From: Armillaria gallica
Lineage: Eukaryota; Basidiomycota; Agaricomycetes; Agaricales; Physalacriaceae
Direction of reading: 5' to 3'
DNA: 64,000 bases
Assembly (NCBI GenBank): GCA_037576215.1
Contig: JBANDB010000020.1
Location: forward strand, 992,001-1,056,000
Shown here: piece after piece, positions 1-12,419 of the stretch
Layout of the letters: the number at the start of each line of letters is the position of its first letter
Numbering within the stretch: the first letter of the stretch is position 1
Notes under the pieces: model-generated
The model's input: only the letters and a program-made list of their open reading frames with translations
The model's database searches: none
What the model was told of the DNA's origin: nothing
Position numbers and translations under genes: made by a program

Positions 1-739
1 TTTGATGCACAATGACCAATGATCATTCATAGCAGGTGCTTTCAACTCTCAGACTGTCACAAAATGTATATGTCCATTGAATGTGTGACAGCTACACAGA
101 ATGAGCATCAGTAAAACTGTATGAAAAACCTTTCCCCCTAAAGAACAATGGACTTGAGATACCTTTTCGTTTTACGATGGGGAAAACAAGGGCATAAAAA
201 CTGAAGCTGAAATTGAAACCATGTAAAGTCCTGATTTACACCATTAAAACTGTACTGGCCATTGCAGTGCATTGAATGCCACCACAGTAAAGGCTATCCA
301 CATTTTTATGGTACAGAGCACCTAATGATGGTGATCAAGAATTGTGTTGTACTTCAGCCCTGATTGTCAGTGGGAGATCAGTAGCATATGGGACGCACCC
401 GACCGATGTGCTCAAGGAATGATTACAAAGTTCTAGGCTGCTGTACACAAGGCTTCAAGTTCCAAATAGAACAACAAAATGACAATATAGCAGATAGATG
501 GAGAAGCTGTCACTGTGAGATCCCAATTAAAGTCTTTTGACATCTCTAAAAAAAAGTGGCCTAGACAGGGAAGTTCAATGAATGAAGCAGAGAGATATGA
601 CAGGTGTTGATAAAGGCCCTAGGGGGTCACCCATCAGAAAGATGTGATCAAACACCCTCACTCACAGTTGGGTTATATACAAGATTTTCATTCGGATTGT
701 AGTCTAGGTTGGTAATCAGCACTTAGCAGATCGAATTGG
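1..739. other. Stretch with no recognised gene
   Basis: I see no convincing coding frame, RNA gene or repeat shared with the rest of the window. It is AT-rich with scattered stops in all frames. Its right edge is the 9-bp target duplication of the TIR element that starts at 740. Confidence 0.4.
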
Positions 740-2392
740 GGGCAAGAAGAATTCTGCATGGTTGCGTGGAGCGTCACTGCATGGTTGTCAGTGTGGTTGA
801 CACATCGCCCGACTCCTATCAAAAGTTGATCAAGTCCATCAAACATGACAAGAGTCAACACATTCCATTAACTTCTGTTGCTCCTTCAATAGAACCAGCT
901 TTATTATGATCTGTAAAGTTTAAATATGAATGCTTTGGTAGAATTTGAACAAGGGGGTACCGGGATGTCGGCCTGGCACACCAGGTAGGTAGGTAGGTTG
1001 GGCTGGCAGGCCCGAAAAAAAAAGTTGACCCCTCCTATTAGGGTCTAAAAATGAGTTTTTGAAGGATATTTTGAATGAATCACAATGCAATATATACCAC
1101 AATACATTCTACTTACTACTGAGAATATGATAGCTGGTGTTACAAGCATCTTCACCACACTCTTTAGCATTGATGCTTACTGTGTTGTGATGATGTCATA
1201 TGCCTTATTGACAACTTATTGAACTAATTTTGAAGTACGAGTCCAATAGGATGCAAATTGTGCTAAATACATTGGAATATTCATTATGCAGGTACTTTTG
1301 TGCAGAAAATGAGCTAAAAAGTGCAAAAATAGACCTATATTAGGCAAGATGACATCATATAGGTCACGTGGAGGTAGGTAGGTCCAGCACTGATGCACAA
1401 AAATATTTAATTGACCCACTGTCTTTTTTTTCATATTTGGACCCCCTTGATTTTGAAACACTTTAAAATGTAGTCAATATCATGAAAATATCATTTGAAG
1501 GGGATTACCAAGTTTAAGAGCATCAAAAGCATTGTAGCCAAAGTAGATAATTCTATGAGTATCCTAACAGTATAAAATTGCCTTAAACGCAGTTATCTAA
1601 GCTAGAAGTAATAAGGTACACAATGTGGGGTTCCTGTGAAGTGGACACCATGAGAAGAATACAGAATTCTATAGTTCGTATAAGCAACACCAAAGAAACA
1701 AGCCAATTAAAATGCAATTACCCAAATGATGCACTTTCTAAGAGCAACCTTGTGTGGACGACTGTGATTTCAATGTGAAGCCTGCATGATGCCTGCATGG
1801 TCCGTGTGGCTGCATGGTAAATCAGTGTGGCTATGCATGGTCAGCCTGCTTGGTGTGCCTGCATGGCTGCATGGTCAACCTGCATGGTCCAAGGCATTTC
1901 TGTACATGATGAAGAGCTATTTTGGTGGGAATTAAGTTATCAATTTGGTCATTATTGGAGCAATCAAGGAGGAATTGATATGAAGTCAGCATTGAATTGA
2001 TGGTCATAGTGTTGCAACATCTTTGGATGATGACTTCAAGCCCGAAACATGATAGAGTAAGTAATTTCTAGTGTTTATTGTTCTCAAGATCATAGATACA
2101 TGAATGTAAGATACAATAGTGTCTACATATCATAGTATGAAAGCGACATCAAAGGTCTGATTACTATAATAGGCTAAATTGAACCCTGAAGTAATTTTCT
2201 AATCAGGGTATGTTTTCTGGAGACCATTCACAAAAGAGAGCAAAATAAACATGAGAATATCTTTATAAAGGCTTTCTGGGCATTATGCAGTATATATACG
2301 AAAATAAGTTGAGTTCAACAAGAGTTTCACTAATAATGCGTGGCTGTGTGGCCATGCACCATGCAGGTGACCACGCGGAATTTCTAGTGCCC
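740..2392. mobile_element. Non-autonomous TIR DNA transposon, 9-bp TSD (family member 0)
   Basis: The left end reads GGGCAAGAAGAATTCTGC. The reverse complement of the right end reads GGGCACTAGAAATTCCGC, so the termini are imperfect inverted repeats. The element is flanked by TCGAATTGG (731-739) and TTGAATTGG (2393-2401), a 9-bp target duplication with one C/T difference. Subterminal regions hold many GCATGG and GCGTGG motifs (about 757-790, 1775-1890, 2338-2380), as expected for transposase-binding repeats. No transposase frame is visible. Open frames at 1216-1461 and 920-1102 (minus) have no recognisable domain. A 9-bp duplication is typical of Mutator-like elements, but that class assignment is inference. 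The termini match the three elements at 40028, 49106 and 51287. Confidence 0.8.
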
Positions 2393-2424
2393 TTGAATTG
2401 GGAGATCTTTTTTGACCTACCTGA

Positions 2425-3310
2425 GCTCTCAGAGATTTTTGAAGGTGTCAGTACCATGAGTCTAGATCTATAAACAATGGGATGTTCTAGATGAGGCAGT
2501 TTCCATTACCTTCGTCTGCATATTATTCAGTGACGTGATCTTGTATTCCATTACTGTTTTCCGTTTCGCAAGGCATTTGGGGGAGAAACTTATATCATAA
2601 TGTTTTTGTGCATGGGAAGCTGGAGGCCTCAAGAAGTCTGAGAGCAGAGTATCAAGTGAATTCCTTGGGAGGAAGGACTTGGTCAGCAGAGATGGAAAAG
2701 GACAGAGCCGGCTATTGCCGAAGATGCATTCCTTCTACTATCATTGACTGTTGCATTCGCTGTCCATCCCTCTCGTTCATTGCTTCTGAAACCTCACATC
2801 CCTGACTTCTCCATCAAATAGTACCACATAATTTATATGCTGGCCTTGGTTTTGGGAGTTGGTTCTTGTGAAGAAAGGTCTGTGGCCCAAATTTTGATTA
2901 CCGATCTTGATGCTAACAACACCTGATTGTCAGACTGTTCTATCTAATCTGCGCTGCATGCTTGATGTTTTCTCATTCTCATGGATGTACACAAGGACAA
3001 ACAGTGACAGTAATGACTCGATGACACACTTGAAGCTTGAAGCGTAAAGTTTCACTGTGGATTAACAAAAGGATCTTTGAAGGCAGCACCACGGAATACC
3101 AGCGCTAGGTATGCTGCCCGTTTTTTCAGTGTCCGAACAACCGTAGATATTGAACCCTCCAGAAGTCTATCAGGCTCTAAGAACACATGCATTTTCAATG
3201 TCGAAATCCGACTCCACCGTGTTGCTGTTGAGAGCAATCTATCATTACTACACTTGACAACAATTCAGGCGGATGTATGATGGGAAGATAGTCTTGCTGG
3301 TAGTGCTCGG
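2425..3310 (+). repeat. R module, copy 1 (coding-like, decayed)
   Basis: This aligns by eye with 20,850-21,850, sharing segments such as 'agtctagatctata', the 'aaggacggagccggctattgc' block and the 'ttgacaacaattcaggc' tail. In translation the core gives a recurrent GAGYCRRC/AEPDIAE-like string and then LSATNEGLG-like and DLDAN-like strings. These recur in the copies near 9.3, 17.5, 21.1, 27.6, 28.5, 39.0 and 47.1 kb. No single frame stays open, and no known domain is recognised. It looks like a family of decayed gene or element copies. Confidence 0.55.
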
Positions 3311-3314
3311 GGTT

Positions 3315-4625
3315 TGCGAATGCAGGACATGTAATTGCAACACAGCTTACTTTTGGTTCAATTCCCCATATCTGAATTCATCCTTGTGCTTACCAGTTTT
3401 CAGCGTTGTTGGTCTGGACTTGGCATCAAAGGTAAATCGAATACTTTATACTTATTTTATATAATCGAGTGACACATGGCAGTCGAAAGGGCACAAGGGA
3501 TGGTGAGTGCAAGGCCCATCGACGGTCATATTCATTCCCTTGTGTTGTATCCACATCAACACGCTGCTAAGAACCTTGCCACATCCATCAAGATACCTGA
3601 TCTACTCAACAAACCTCCATCGCTGTATTTATCCCTCCCGTTTCATTGCGCTTGGGGATCTGAACAGTAAGCTTGAGCATCCATGCTTAGCTGATTTACC
3701 ATATCCAAGCTGCTGTTTAGCAGCCGGACAAAGGACATTGATTTATGAAAACCACGTAAAATATGCTTGTCCTCACTGATTGGAATTGGTGATAGGGCCT
3801 TTGGATTACGCATGCAGATGGATCATGGATCACTTTTTGTGATGCGGAGGATCGACCCAGCTTGTGGGCGATGTCAATGCAATCAGATATAGTATAACTG
3901 CTTGCATGGTTCTATCTCTTTGTGGGGTCGATTCTTGCATCCTGGCCTTACCAACTGATATCCCAAAGCTTTTATTCCCTGGCACTAGTTCCCCCTAATC
4001 ATGCATAGTTGAAGTTACGGACAAAAGTTGAATTAATTCATCTTGTCATTTTTCACTGCAGATAGAGGTTGGCATTAATTGCACAAAGATTATGCTATGT
4101 AGGTGAAAATTTAGTTATCTTATATTTTTGACTGAGAGGCATTGGAAAGAGTTGGTGGACTTTAATTCTGAGAATAATGTTTGTTTCCTGTGGGTAGGTA
4201 GCAAAAGCGACGAGTGAAGGTATCACAGCTCACGCTGTGCAGTGGTGTAATTTACGGTATATCGGAGTTCAATACTCTGTTACTACCTTATTGATGCATC
4301 GACTTTTTGAACCTTGATGCCATCCCAATTCCCAAAATTCATGCATGACCATATTGCGATCATTACCATTTCTTATGCCAAATCCAAGCATACATAACCC
4401 TGGCTTCACCTCCTTTAGATACGAGATTCAGCGAGTTCCGTAAAGCAATGAACCCTAGGAACTTTTCTTACATCATTTACAACACCACGGCGACTTGAGG
4501 AAGGGTATTACATGAGACGATGAGGCCTAAATAACAAGTACCAGTTTGGGGACGGAACCTTGTCATAGACTAGAATGTGATCATAAGTGGTACAATGGTT
4601 AGTAATGATGAGTCCACCTGCCTCC
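3315..4625 (+). repeat. V module, copy 1 (carries tRNA-like B boxes)
   Basis: The module is shared with 29,640-30,206 plus 35,505-35,735. There it is split by the DIRS/Ngaro-type retrotransposon, so this copy represents the uninterrupted site. It has a B-box-like GGTTCAATTCC at 3355-3365, a weaker one near 4266, and an A-box-like TGGTACAATGG near 4587. The spacing and motifs suggest ancestry from tRNA-derived SINEs, with A and B boxes partly eroded. No open coding frame is convincing. Confidence 0.55.
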
Positions 4626-4769
4626 ATAATCCTGCTGGATGGGGCACTTCGTGACCTTAGATTTCCTTCGAAGATGCATCCGCCTCATAGTCAAGGACCT
4701 CTCCTCTCGGTTTCATTGTTCTGAACAGCAGACTTCTTTGCCTTGATCCTTCCTGCTGCCTGATTGACA

Positions 4770-5515
4770 GTGTGCCTTGGTGACGAGTTTGGAAATTGTG
4801 ACAACATCGGGACTGTAGTTGCCGACTTGTACAGAAGGAAGAAGATTATTTTCAGTCTCTTTCCACCAAGGAGGTAAGTCCAAAGGTCAAGCTGTACCAT
4901 CTGCTTTACTTCAGTTATAAGTTCGTACAGTGATAGGATGGTGATTGTATATGTAACTGGCGGATCTCCCAGTGCAAGAACATGGTACGAAATGATAAGG
5001 CGCCTGGGATCTCTTTGTTACCCCGCACAAATCCTCAAGTTGCGAAAAGGGAGGATTACAATAGCATGTAAGTACTTTGGACACTGAACTGGGCAATGAC
5101 ACCAAGAATGTTGGAAGTCTGGGATCCATCTGATTTCACGGATCATCAACAGAAGGGGATAGAAGGTATTCCAGGAGCAACTGACGATCAATCCAAATTT
5201 TACGAGGGATGATGGCAGTCTGATCCAAGAACTGATCTGTGTGCACAGCCACATTACCCTTTTTCGTCAACTGCCACACTGATTACCCATGCCGTTATGG
5301 GCACGCCCCATGTGACATCCTGCTTGTCTCCTGCGCTATCGAGAAGCCTGAGTCGAATGATAGTGGGACGCTGGTTGTGGAATACGCAGTAAGATCAAGA
5401 TGGGCTAATTTAAGCGGGATCTGGTGTGTGCACTGGCTGCTTGGGGGACAAAGACCACTGATTTAGAACCTTCTGAAGGCATGGTATAGGATACATGCAC
5501 TTACAGTTGGCTCCA
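4770..5515 (+). repeat. A module, copy 1 (coding-like)
   Basis: The best-conserved long repeat pair by eye is this segment with 24,566-25,378. Partial copies lie at about 54,250-54,790 and 37,770-37,960. On the + strand both long copies hold exon-like strings ending at a GTAAGT donor: a GDEFGN...LYRRKKIIFS frame at about 4776-4871, donor at 4872. A second exon-like string (EMIRRL...YPAQILKL) lies at about 4985-5070. Function is not recognised. It sits directly upstream of an F-box pseudogene, as it does at 54.3 kb. Confidence 0.5.
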
Positions 5516-5766
5516 ATTGACGATAAGAATCCGTTTCGGGGTTGGTTATGCACGTCTTTCAGCGATGTCTCAAATGTATGGACTTAGCTTTGCATGCGCG
5601 TCAATTGCTCTACTACCTGAATGAACCCATTGGATCTCCTCACACATAGATACAACCTCCTTCACGTGTCCACATACAGTCAGCTTACACAATCAGGCCT
5701 TCTGGTCAACTGACGATGGACATATATGTTGCTCCCGAGCTCATCGGATGTGCTCATTCTTCCTAG

Positions 5767-7040
5767 ATGAGAATGGGACCAGAGGTGTATTTTGAATTAT
5801 ATGCCCCCATTCATTCTCTTCATGGCACATCTACATGTGAGGACCGCTCATTTTGGATATTGTCCGACATCACTGCTATTCACAATGCATTTGTGTGCTT
5901 AGGACAGGCCGACCGCTCAGATAACAGGATGTATGTCTTGTCTTGCTGCACTCCTAAGCTAGTCGGATATGCTCATTCTCCCATAGGGGCCTGATGTTTA
6001 CCCGAGTTACATGTGCCCATTGATTTCAAGCATATGAACGTACACATCCTTCTAATGCCTCCTTTCTACCTGCATCTCAATGCAACTGTTGGACCTCCTG
6101 CACAAGCTGCTCTCATACATCGTGCACTTCGTCAATCTCAATACCCTCCGCACGCTCTGTCTCACAGAGAAACACATCCTCCATCACATAGCTTGCCATT
6201 TCCTGTGGAGGAACATCACCGTCATCTTTGGTACCGACCCAAATCTGAAACCCAACCTCTTTTCCTTCAATTCTGGGTGCCTAGCAACTATCAGGTCCCT
6301 CTCTGTAGTCATGGATGGGTGCTTGGACATCTCTCTCTCAACATTTTTGTCAGCCTTCACATTGTCAATGATCAATATAAACCATGTCCATGTGAGTGGT
6401 GGATCAGGCCCCTTCATTCGCTTCATTTTCGAGAATACGATGGCATCTCTCATAACTCTGGAATTGGTTTGCTGTGATGCTGAGCCACAGGACTTTTCTG
6501 AGATGATACCCATTATTATCTGGATCTAAGTATCTCCAAATGTCATTCTAGCATGCGCTTTCTTTTGGGACCTCTCACTGTCGAAGACTTGGAGGTCCAC
6601 GGTCCAGGTTCGTTTCTCGGTATCTGTTGGCATATCAGCTAACATGGATGCTCACATATCTTGACAGGGATTGTATGCCTATCAGCGTATCCTCACGGCG
6701 AGTAACAGACGTCCATCTTGACAAATTCAAAAGATTATATCTCGTCGATACATGCCGAGATGTGGGATGCCGTGACATCTTGCATTTGGTGCATGCTTTG
6801 GAGGTAAGTGCTCAAACTTGGGTTGCTACAGTTTCATCTACAGTTAATTTTGGACATCCTAGCATCCATTCTCATCACTCAAAAAAGCTCATTCTCGATA
6901 TCCCTCTCAGATAATACGCACCACAAGTTGATGCAGCTGATACATACCTTTCCCATGCTTAAGAATTCTCACATCGGTTCTAGAGCTAATGGGACCTCGA
7001 TTGGTATGTCTTTCTCGTTTCTTCCATAGAATTGGTCCAA
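5767..7040 (+). pseudogene. F-box-like protein pseudogene, copy a (best preserved)
   Basis: The frame 6080-6529 encodes about 149 residues starting MQLLDLLHKLLSYIVHF, which resembles an F-box helix pair (substrate-adaptor module of SCF ubiquitin ligases). It is followed by RTLCLTEK, an HFLWRN strand and IRSLSV, an LRR-like layout. A second exon around 6737-6803 (VDTCRDVGCRDILHLVHALE) ends at a GTAAGT donor at 6804, with a CAG acceptor at 6841-6843. A third segment (about 6885-7027) contains LMQLIHTFPMLKN. The frames do not join into one intact protein, so I call it decayed. Eight or so related copies in the window share this order. The F-box call rests on pattern and is not profile-tested. 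Confidence 0.55.
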
Positions 7041-7639
7041 ATAATTTGCAGTTTCAAAGGTTTCACTAACAGACTATCATAAACTATACGTGGAATACAG
7101 ATTGGGAGGATGAGTCTTCCCCCATCGCTGCAGTTTTCTCCTCTTTGATACTAGCCTCATGTACAGAACCTATTGCAATGTCCTTAGACTTGGCATCTCT
7201 GCTACCAGGTCACTATTTATAACTGTTGCAGGACATTTTAACACCGTGTATTCATCTTTTCTCCCAATATTCACGTGAATACTAGCACTCAATCAAGACA
7301 TTGCAATGACTCATGAAGTGTTGACTACATAGACAGATGTCCTTCATGAAAATTCAGGGTGACATCGCCGGTGTTTGTGGTGTATAGTGGGTCCTTCAGC
7401 CTTGTTTTGTGTACTGCGTGAGCTTATGGCCTTAGCACTAGCCCACGACCGTGCTGACTGGTCCGACTCACGACTCCCCATCCATTCCCTGCATCACGCC
7501 TTTGTGTCCCGTATCGCTATCATCCTCTTACTGTTGTATACTCTCCTGGCACCGTGTCATCCCGTTACCCCTGCATTTTCCATGGCACAGTGACGTGGAT
7601 ATTCACTGACTGTGAGTTGGACTCAGTCTTCAACTAGGC

Positions 7640-8425
7640 AAAAAATAAGTATGTGAAAAGAAGAACGTAGACAGCCATCCTAAGATCAGGTATACGACAA
7701 TCTCCAGTATGACATGTACTTTTGGTAGGATTATTGGTGGAAAGGCTAACATTACCAGTTGTCTTCTGCATGATGACATTCAAGGGTTCGACTCCCCACC
7801 CCCAATAGTGGTTGATATGATTTGCTTTTTGTTCAATTCGTTTGCTTGACACCATTCATTGATTCATGGTTCTTTCACAATTCTGTATGATCAAGTAAGG
7901 CCAATATCCTTGTCTTGATTATTCTGCCTGAAATATACATGTGCTGTTTTTATGAAGTACAAGCCTAGAGTCCTTTCTATGATAAATTCTGTGTGCCAAG
8001 TTTATGAAGTGGGTGAGGTCGTCCCTCTTTCTGCAGCCCGGGTTTCCATTCTCCCTGTCTGCAAATACGTGATTGATGAATACATTTTTCCCTCCACATC
8101 ACACATGGACTTGAATTTTTAATAGCTGATGGCCACGTCGAGGGCTCCAACCCTATTTCCTCCATAGGAGTGAGGATGTGTTTGGACAATGCAATAAGGT
8201 GAGTGATGGGCATATATCTCAATGCTCTGTCTAGGTGACAGTTGAGAACATGGCATTTCTAAAGTATCAGGGAGTACAGTGAACTATTAAGATTGCACAA
8301 TAGTGTTGACCTATCTCGCTCCAAAAAATCTATTACATATGCCAGACCCAACCACATCTTCCGTTTCACAGGGCATTAAAAAAGCATACGTCTATTTTTG
8401 TTACATGGGATGTGCAAGAGCAAAT
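7640..8425 (+). repeat. Q module, copy 1 (tRNA-like composite repeat)
   Basis: Shared with about 26,780-27,330, 38,515-38,720 and 48,550-49,105. It contains a good B box, GGTTCGACTCC (7785-7795), preceded by TGGTGGAAAGGCTAACATTACC-type sequence. The homologous B boxes at 26879 and 48648 are also well conserved. A second B-box-like motif lies about 270 bp downstream in the copy at 27153. This suggests dimeric SINE structure. The copy breaks off near 8425, where unrelated sequence containing a hairpin begins. Confidence 0.5.
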
Positions 8426-8464
8426 TAAAAACATGAATTCCATCTAGTCTCGTTCCCATTCATC

Positions 8465-8556
8465 GTAGTGATATCCTCATCCTCGCTAACGCTCGGAATG
8501 ATTGGACCGGTCCACATGAAGCGGAGTTGAAAAAGGGGAAATGAGGATATCACTAC
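8465..8556. repeat. Perfect 16-bp inverted repeat (hairpin)
   Basis: GTAGTGATATCCTCAT at 8465-8480 is repeated as its exact reverse complement at 8541-8556, leaving a 60-nt loop. It lies in sequence that interrupts the Q/R repeat order (about 8428-9230). It may be the trace of a fold-back element. No TSD was found. Confidence 0.7.
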
Positions 8557-9229
8557 TACGTCTGGTGCATTTAGTCGGAAAATCGCACATGCTGTCACAC
8601 CCTATTACTGCCTCAACTGTGCACTTTTTCCACTAGATGTCATTGAGAGATTTGCTACTTGAGTTATTTTCTGTCAAGTCCTTTTTACCCCATGCAATTC
8701 TGGTCCCTGAAGTGTTGGAATTTAGGCTCTGGTGGTTTGGGAGGGCAGCGTAGTGGACTTGAAGGATGGTATATTCTGTCATACAGTATCGGGACAGTGG
8801 GGGTTCGGAGTCAAGTAGAGATAGGTACGAAATGTCAAAGTGTAAAGTAAGTGGTAAATAGGTATAAATAGAAGGTGGCATTAGAGCCATGAAAACCAAT
8901 TCTCAATATGAAGCACCTATAATGTACTCAGAAGATGGAGTGACTTCTTGCATGAACACTATTAAGTATGATGTTAAGCTATAATTTCTTCACTATTAAG
9001 CTTGCACATAAATTTAAGAAGTTACAGGGCACTAATGATGAGTTTCTAGGTCACTCAATGTATAGTTGTGGACACCATTCGAAGGTCTGTATGAGAGCAC
9101 ACTACGAGGCAGGGTAGCGTGATGTGACAGGATGTGCAATTATTGGACTAAATGCACCAGACATTCTAGCGAGTGTCCTGCGAGTTGTTTTCAACTCCAC
9201 AAAACATGGGTACCATGTGGACATGACAT

Positions 9230-10030
9230 GCTAGAACAGATGGGAACAAGACTAAATTCCATCATAGATATCATTTTTGGCTGGCAGAGACAGAAAAGGA
9301 CCAAGCCAGATATTGCTGAAGACACTCCGCTTCGATCATCATTCATCATTCATCATCGCCATCCCTCCCTCTCGTACCTCTGCCTTGGCTTCTTTAAATC
9401 CTTGTCCCTGATTCCTCTGCAGCATGGTACTGCATAATCCTCCCTTGGGCGAATGAAGGTCTTGGATTGGGCATATCCTAAACTCTGTGGGTGACATGTA
9501 CGTGGCGAGGTTTTTTGATGGGCGGTCTTGATGCTAATAGTAACAGTAGCCAACTGTCAAACCGCTTTATCCGATCTGCGTTGTGTATTCCATGGGTCCT
9601 CATTCTAAAGGGTATGCGAAATATAGAGGACGATCAGTGATGGCAACAACTCGCTGCCATGATTGAAGTCACCAAGAATCAATGAAAGCAGACTTGACGT
9701 GAGTGCCATGGAGTACCAGTGGTAGGTTTTTTGCAGTAGGTATTCCGCCCACTTTTTCAGCGTCCGGCCAACTCTAATTATCTATCCTTTCAGAAGTTTC
9801 TTGGGCTTTAGTAGTAGATCTAAGCATGGCACTATTTTCAGCCATCTATCATAACTACGCTCGATTACGATTCAGGCGGACGTACAATGGGAGGATAGTC
9901 TAGCTGGTGATGATCATCAGTCTGCGAGTGTGTTCAATCTAGTTTCGCATGCTGCAGTCGGTGAGTCACCAGTGTTGCTTTGTGATCCTCTCTCAGAGGC
10001 TGACATCTCTGATTTAGGATAATGTCGACT
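9230..10030 (+). repeat. R module, copy 2
   Basis: It carries the 'agaaaaggaccaagcc...attgctgaagac' block, the 'gatgctaatagtaacagtagcc' block, the 'tttttcagcgtccggcc' block and the 'tcgactatcgtttcctc' tail, in the same order as the copies near 21.1, 27.6 and 39.0 kb. Stops interrupt every frame. Confidence 0.5.
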
Positions 10031-10389
10031 ATCGTTTCCTCATTCCAGTTTTCTATGATGCCTTTTGAGAGCAGGTCCTACGCTGTCATATCTTCTCCCA
10101 TCTTGTTCATTGTCATACCTTCCCTGTCCACCTCTGGCATAAAAGAGTATATACGAGAGTAGTAAGATTCGAGTCAGAGTTAGAGTACTCAGTCGGACTC
10201 GAAATGGCAATCCGATTCGATCTCGCCAATCTGATTGAGGTCTACCACCGACGCTCCCTCCTCCCACCACTAGTGCCACATATTTTAGTTATGCCACCCC
10301 GCCATTGTTTATTATATCACATTATCCCCAATATTAATGCAGTAAACAATTCTTTCCCTTTGTTACTCTTTCCTTTTTCCCTTTGGGTA

Positions 10390-11690
10390 CTCCATGTCTG
10401 CTGCAACTAATCTGTCCAGCCCGCCGCTTGCTAGCATGGACCAGCTATGTGCTCTACTTCATATCTCAGCTGAAGAGAACAACCACATTCGTTCCATGCG
10501 CTATCTCAAGACCAAAGAAGAGATCAAAGCACTGTGGTGCTGGTGTAAGCATAGCACCAACCAGAAGATTCTCAGTGCATAATCCTACATTTCTTGAGAC
10601 TGATACTATTTTCCATTCTAAGACTGGTACAACGATAAGAAGGGTAAACCATGGTTCGTTGCTCTTATTAATGAGTATCACAGCCGTATTGGAATCGACG
10701 ACTGGTACACAAGTCCTGGAAGCACAAATTTAAACGAGAGTGCACATCCGTTTACAAAAATTCACATGGGAATAGAATTGTCCCTTACTGAAGCAATAAA
10801 AATGTATGTTTTTCACCATTACGACTTACTAGTTACAGCCACTAATTGATGGTGTAATGGGTTTGTCGCAGTGCGAAAAAGCTGGACATGTCCATCGTGA
10901 CCCAAAAAAACCTCATTGATGACAACAGGCAGCTGATCAACCATCGCAATACCGTCTCCCATTGATTTCACATTAACAGTAACCGATCTAAAAACAAGGC
11001 ACAAAAATCAGCACAACGCAGGACCAATGTTGAAGAGCTACTTTGTCTGGAAGGAGAGATAGCACAGGCAAATACCACTCACAAGGAACTAGTCACCTGC
11101 ATTCACGAACTTGAAGCAACATGCAAGGCAATGGCACTACCACAAGGATCTCATCACGATATTGATAACCAAATCAATTCTGTGGATTCTAAGCGAGCAG
11201 AAGCGTACAAGCATTTACAGGATCTGCACACTCAGAAATGTGATCTAGAGGCATCTTCTAGTACTCCAACGACAGGACTGAGGAAGAGACTTACCAATGG
11301 ACGTGCCATCAAAGGGAAATCTGCACTGGCTGACCCAGCGTACCACGGTCTCGAGCCCGGACCAGAAGACGACAATGCAGGGCTAGTATCGGAGGATATT
11401 GCGGATGATGTACTGTCCTCTGATGATTTTATCGACAATGCTGGCCCCTCTCTTTCAGCGACGACTGCTCTTGTAAGGACTCAAGTTGCCATGGACCTGG
11501 AATTCGAAGTCAAAACATGGATGCAGATTACTCACAAGGAAACCCCTAGTCATCCCTATGGTTAAATCCAAATGCAGCTTCCAGAGAAGTTGTATATGAT
11601 CCTCAGGTGGCCATCGATGTGGGAGATGCTGATGTCTTAGATGTATGGATGGTGCAGAATGGAGGCGCTTTCATTGTATAGACAAGTATG
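10390..11690 (+). pseudogene. Decayed gene for a coiled-coil protein, unidentified
   Basis: Coding-like sequence runs through several frames. An ATG at 10394 opens a 62-codon frame (MDQLCALLHIS...KTKEEIKALW). A helical stretch follows at about 10,870-10,965. The longest piece runs in one frame from about 10,997 through the ATG at 11131 to a stop at 11565. It includes VEELLCLEGEIAQA and a second charged helix (ANTTHKELVTCIHELEATC), a likely coiled coil, then an acidic Ser-rich tail. After a frame slip near 11565 a further frame (REVVYDPQVAIDVGDADV) ends in TAG near 11679. An in-frame TGA lies near 10,967. No family recognised; it could be the structural protein of an element. Confidence 0.45.
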
Positions 11691-11826
11691 TAATATGGCA
11701 TCATACAAAAATCGTGTTTGATAATATTGCATGCCACTTAACTCAGCATGTGGGTATGGCAGGAAGTGCAAGGGCAGGATGGTGGGCTAAGAGGATAATG
11801 CAGTCTGATTGAACGATGTGGACAGA

Positions 11827-12173
11827 AGTTGAGTCAAGGGGTCTCCGGGATTTCATTCCGTGATACAGGGTACTGCCATGGGAAATGTGATGTGATCACC
11901 CAATATGGTGTGTGACACACCTTTTATAGTATTTCTGTCACATGGTCGGTCAGATTTTTCAAAAATGTTTTTCAAGAAGTGCTCAAAATGCGGTAAAACA
12001 CCTGGCACAATAGTCAAAAATTGGGTGAATTTTTTGTGATAAAACAGTCCATATCTCTGTAACGGGTGAGAGTTATGCATTAAAATTTGTACTCCTAGCC
12101 TTCTCTTACATGTATCTTTCATTTTAGGACAGGATATCCTTCCACAAAATTTTTGAGACCCCTTGAGTTGAGT
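11827..12173. mobile_element. hAT-type MITE with 8-bp TSD
   Basis: The element proper is 11835-12165 (331 bp). The 11-bp perfect terminal inverted repeat is CAAGGGGTCTC, read in from both ends. It is flanked by identical 8-bp duplications AGTTGAGT at 11827-11834 and 12166-12173. TIR length, the CA(A)GGGG start and the 8-bp duplication are those of hAT-superfamily miniature elements. It has no coding capacity; the minus frame crossing it is incidental. Confidence 0.85.
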
Positions 12174-12419
12174 TGTACTCGGACTTTGCCAGAGTCCGAT
12201 TCGGACTACTCGGCCCAAGTCGAATCTGACCAGTCTGGTCAACACTTGGCATAAAAACCGCCTCATTCTGGATCATTGTCCTCGTTTTGTCCCTTATTGG
12301 ATGTACTATGGGTTCCACAACCCCAGCCATTCTATCTCTCTTCACCGACTGTCCTTGCTCCATGTGATATCACAATGATGTATCCCCGTCAAAATGCGGC
12401 TGAAGCACTGTGTCGCATC

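Noticed and set aside
2285..2473. 62-codon plus-strand frame
   Set aside because: It spans the right end and TSD of the TIR element, so it is a chance frame.
6184..6513. 109-codon minus-strand frame opposite the F-box region
   Set aside because: It is the antisense shadow of the 6080-6529 frame, which has family support in other copies.
11853..12266. 137-codon minus-strand frame
   Set aside because: It runs through the hAT-type MITE and both flanks, so it cannot be an ancestral gene.
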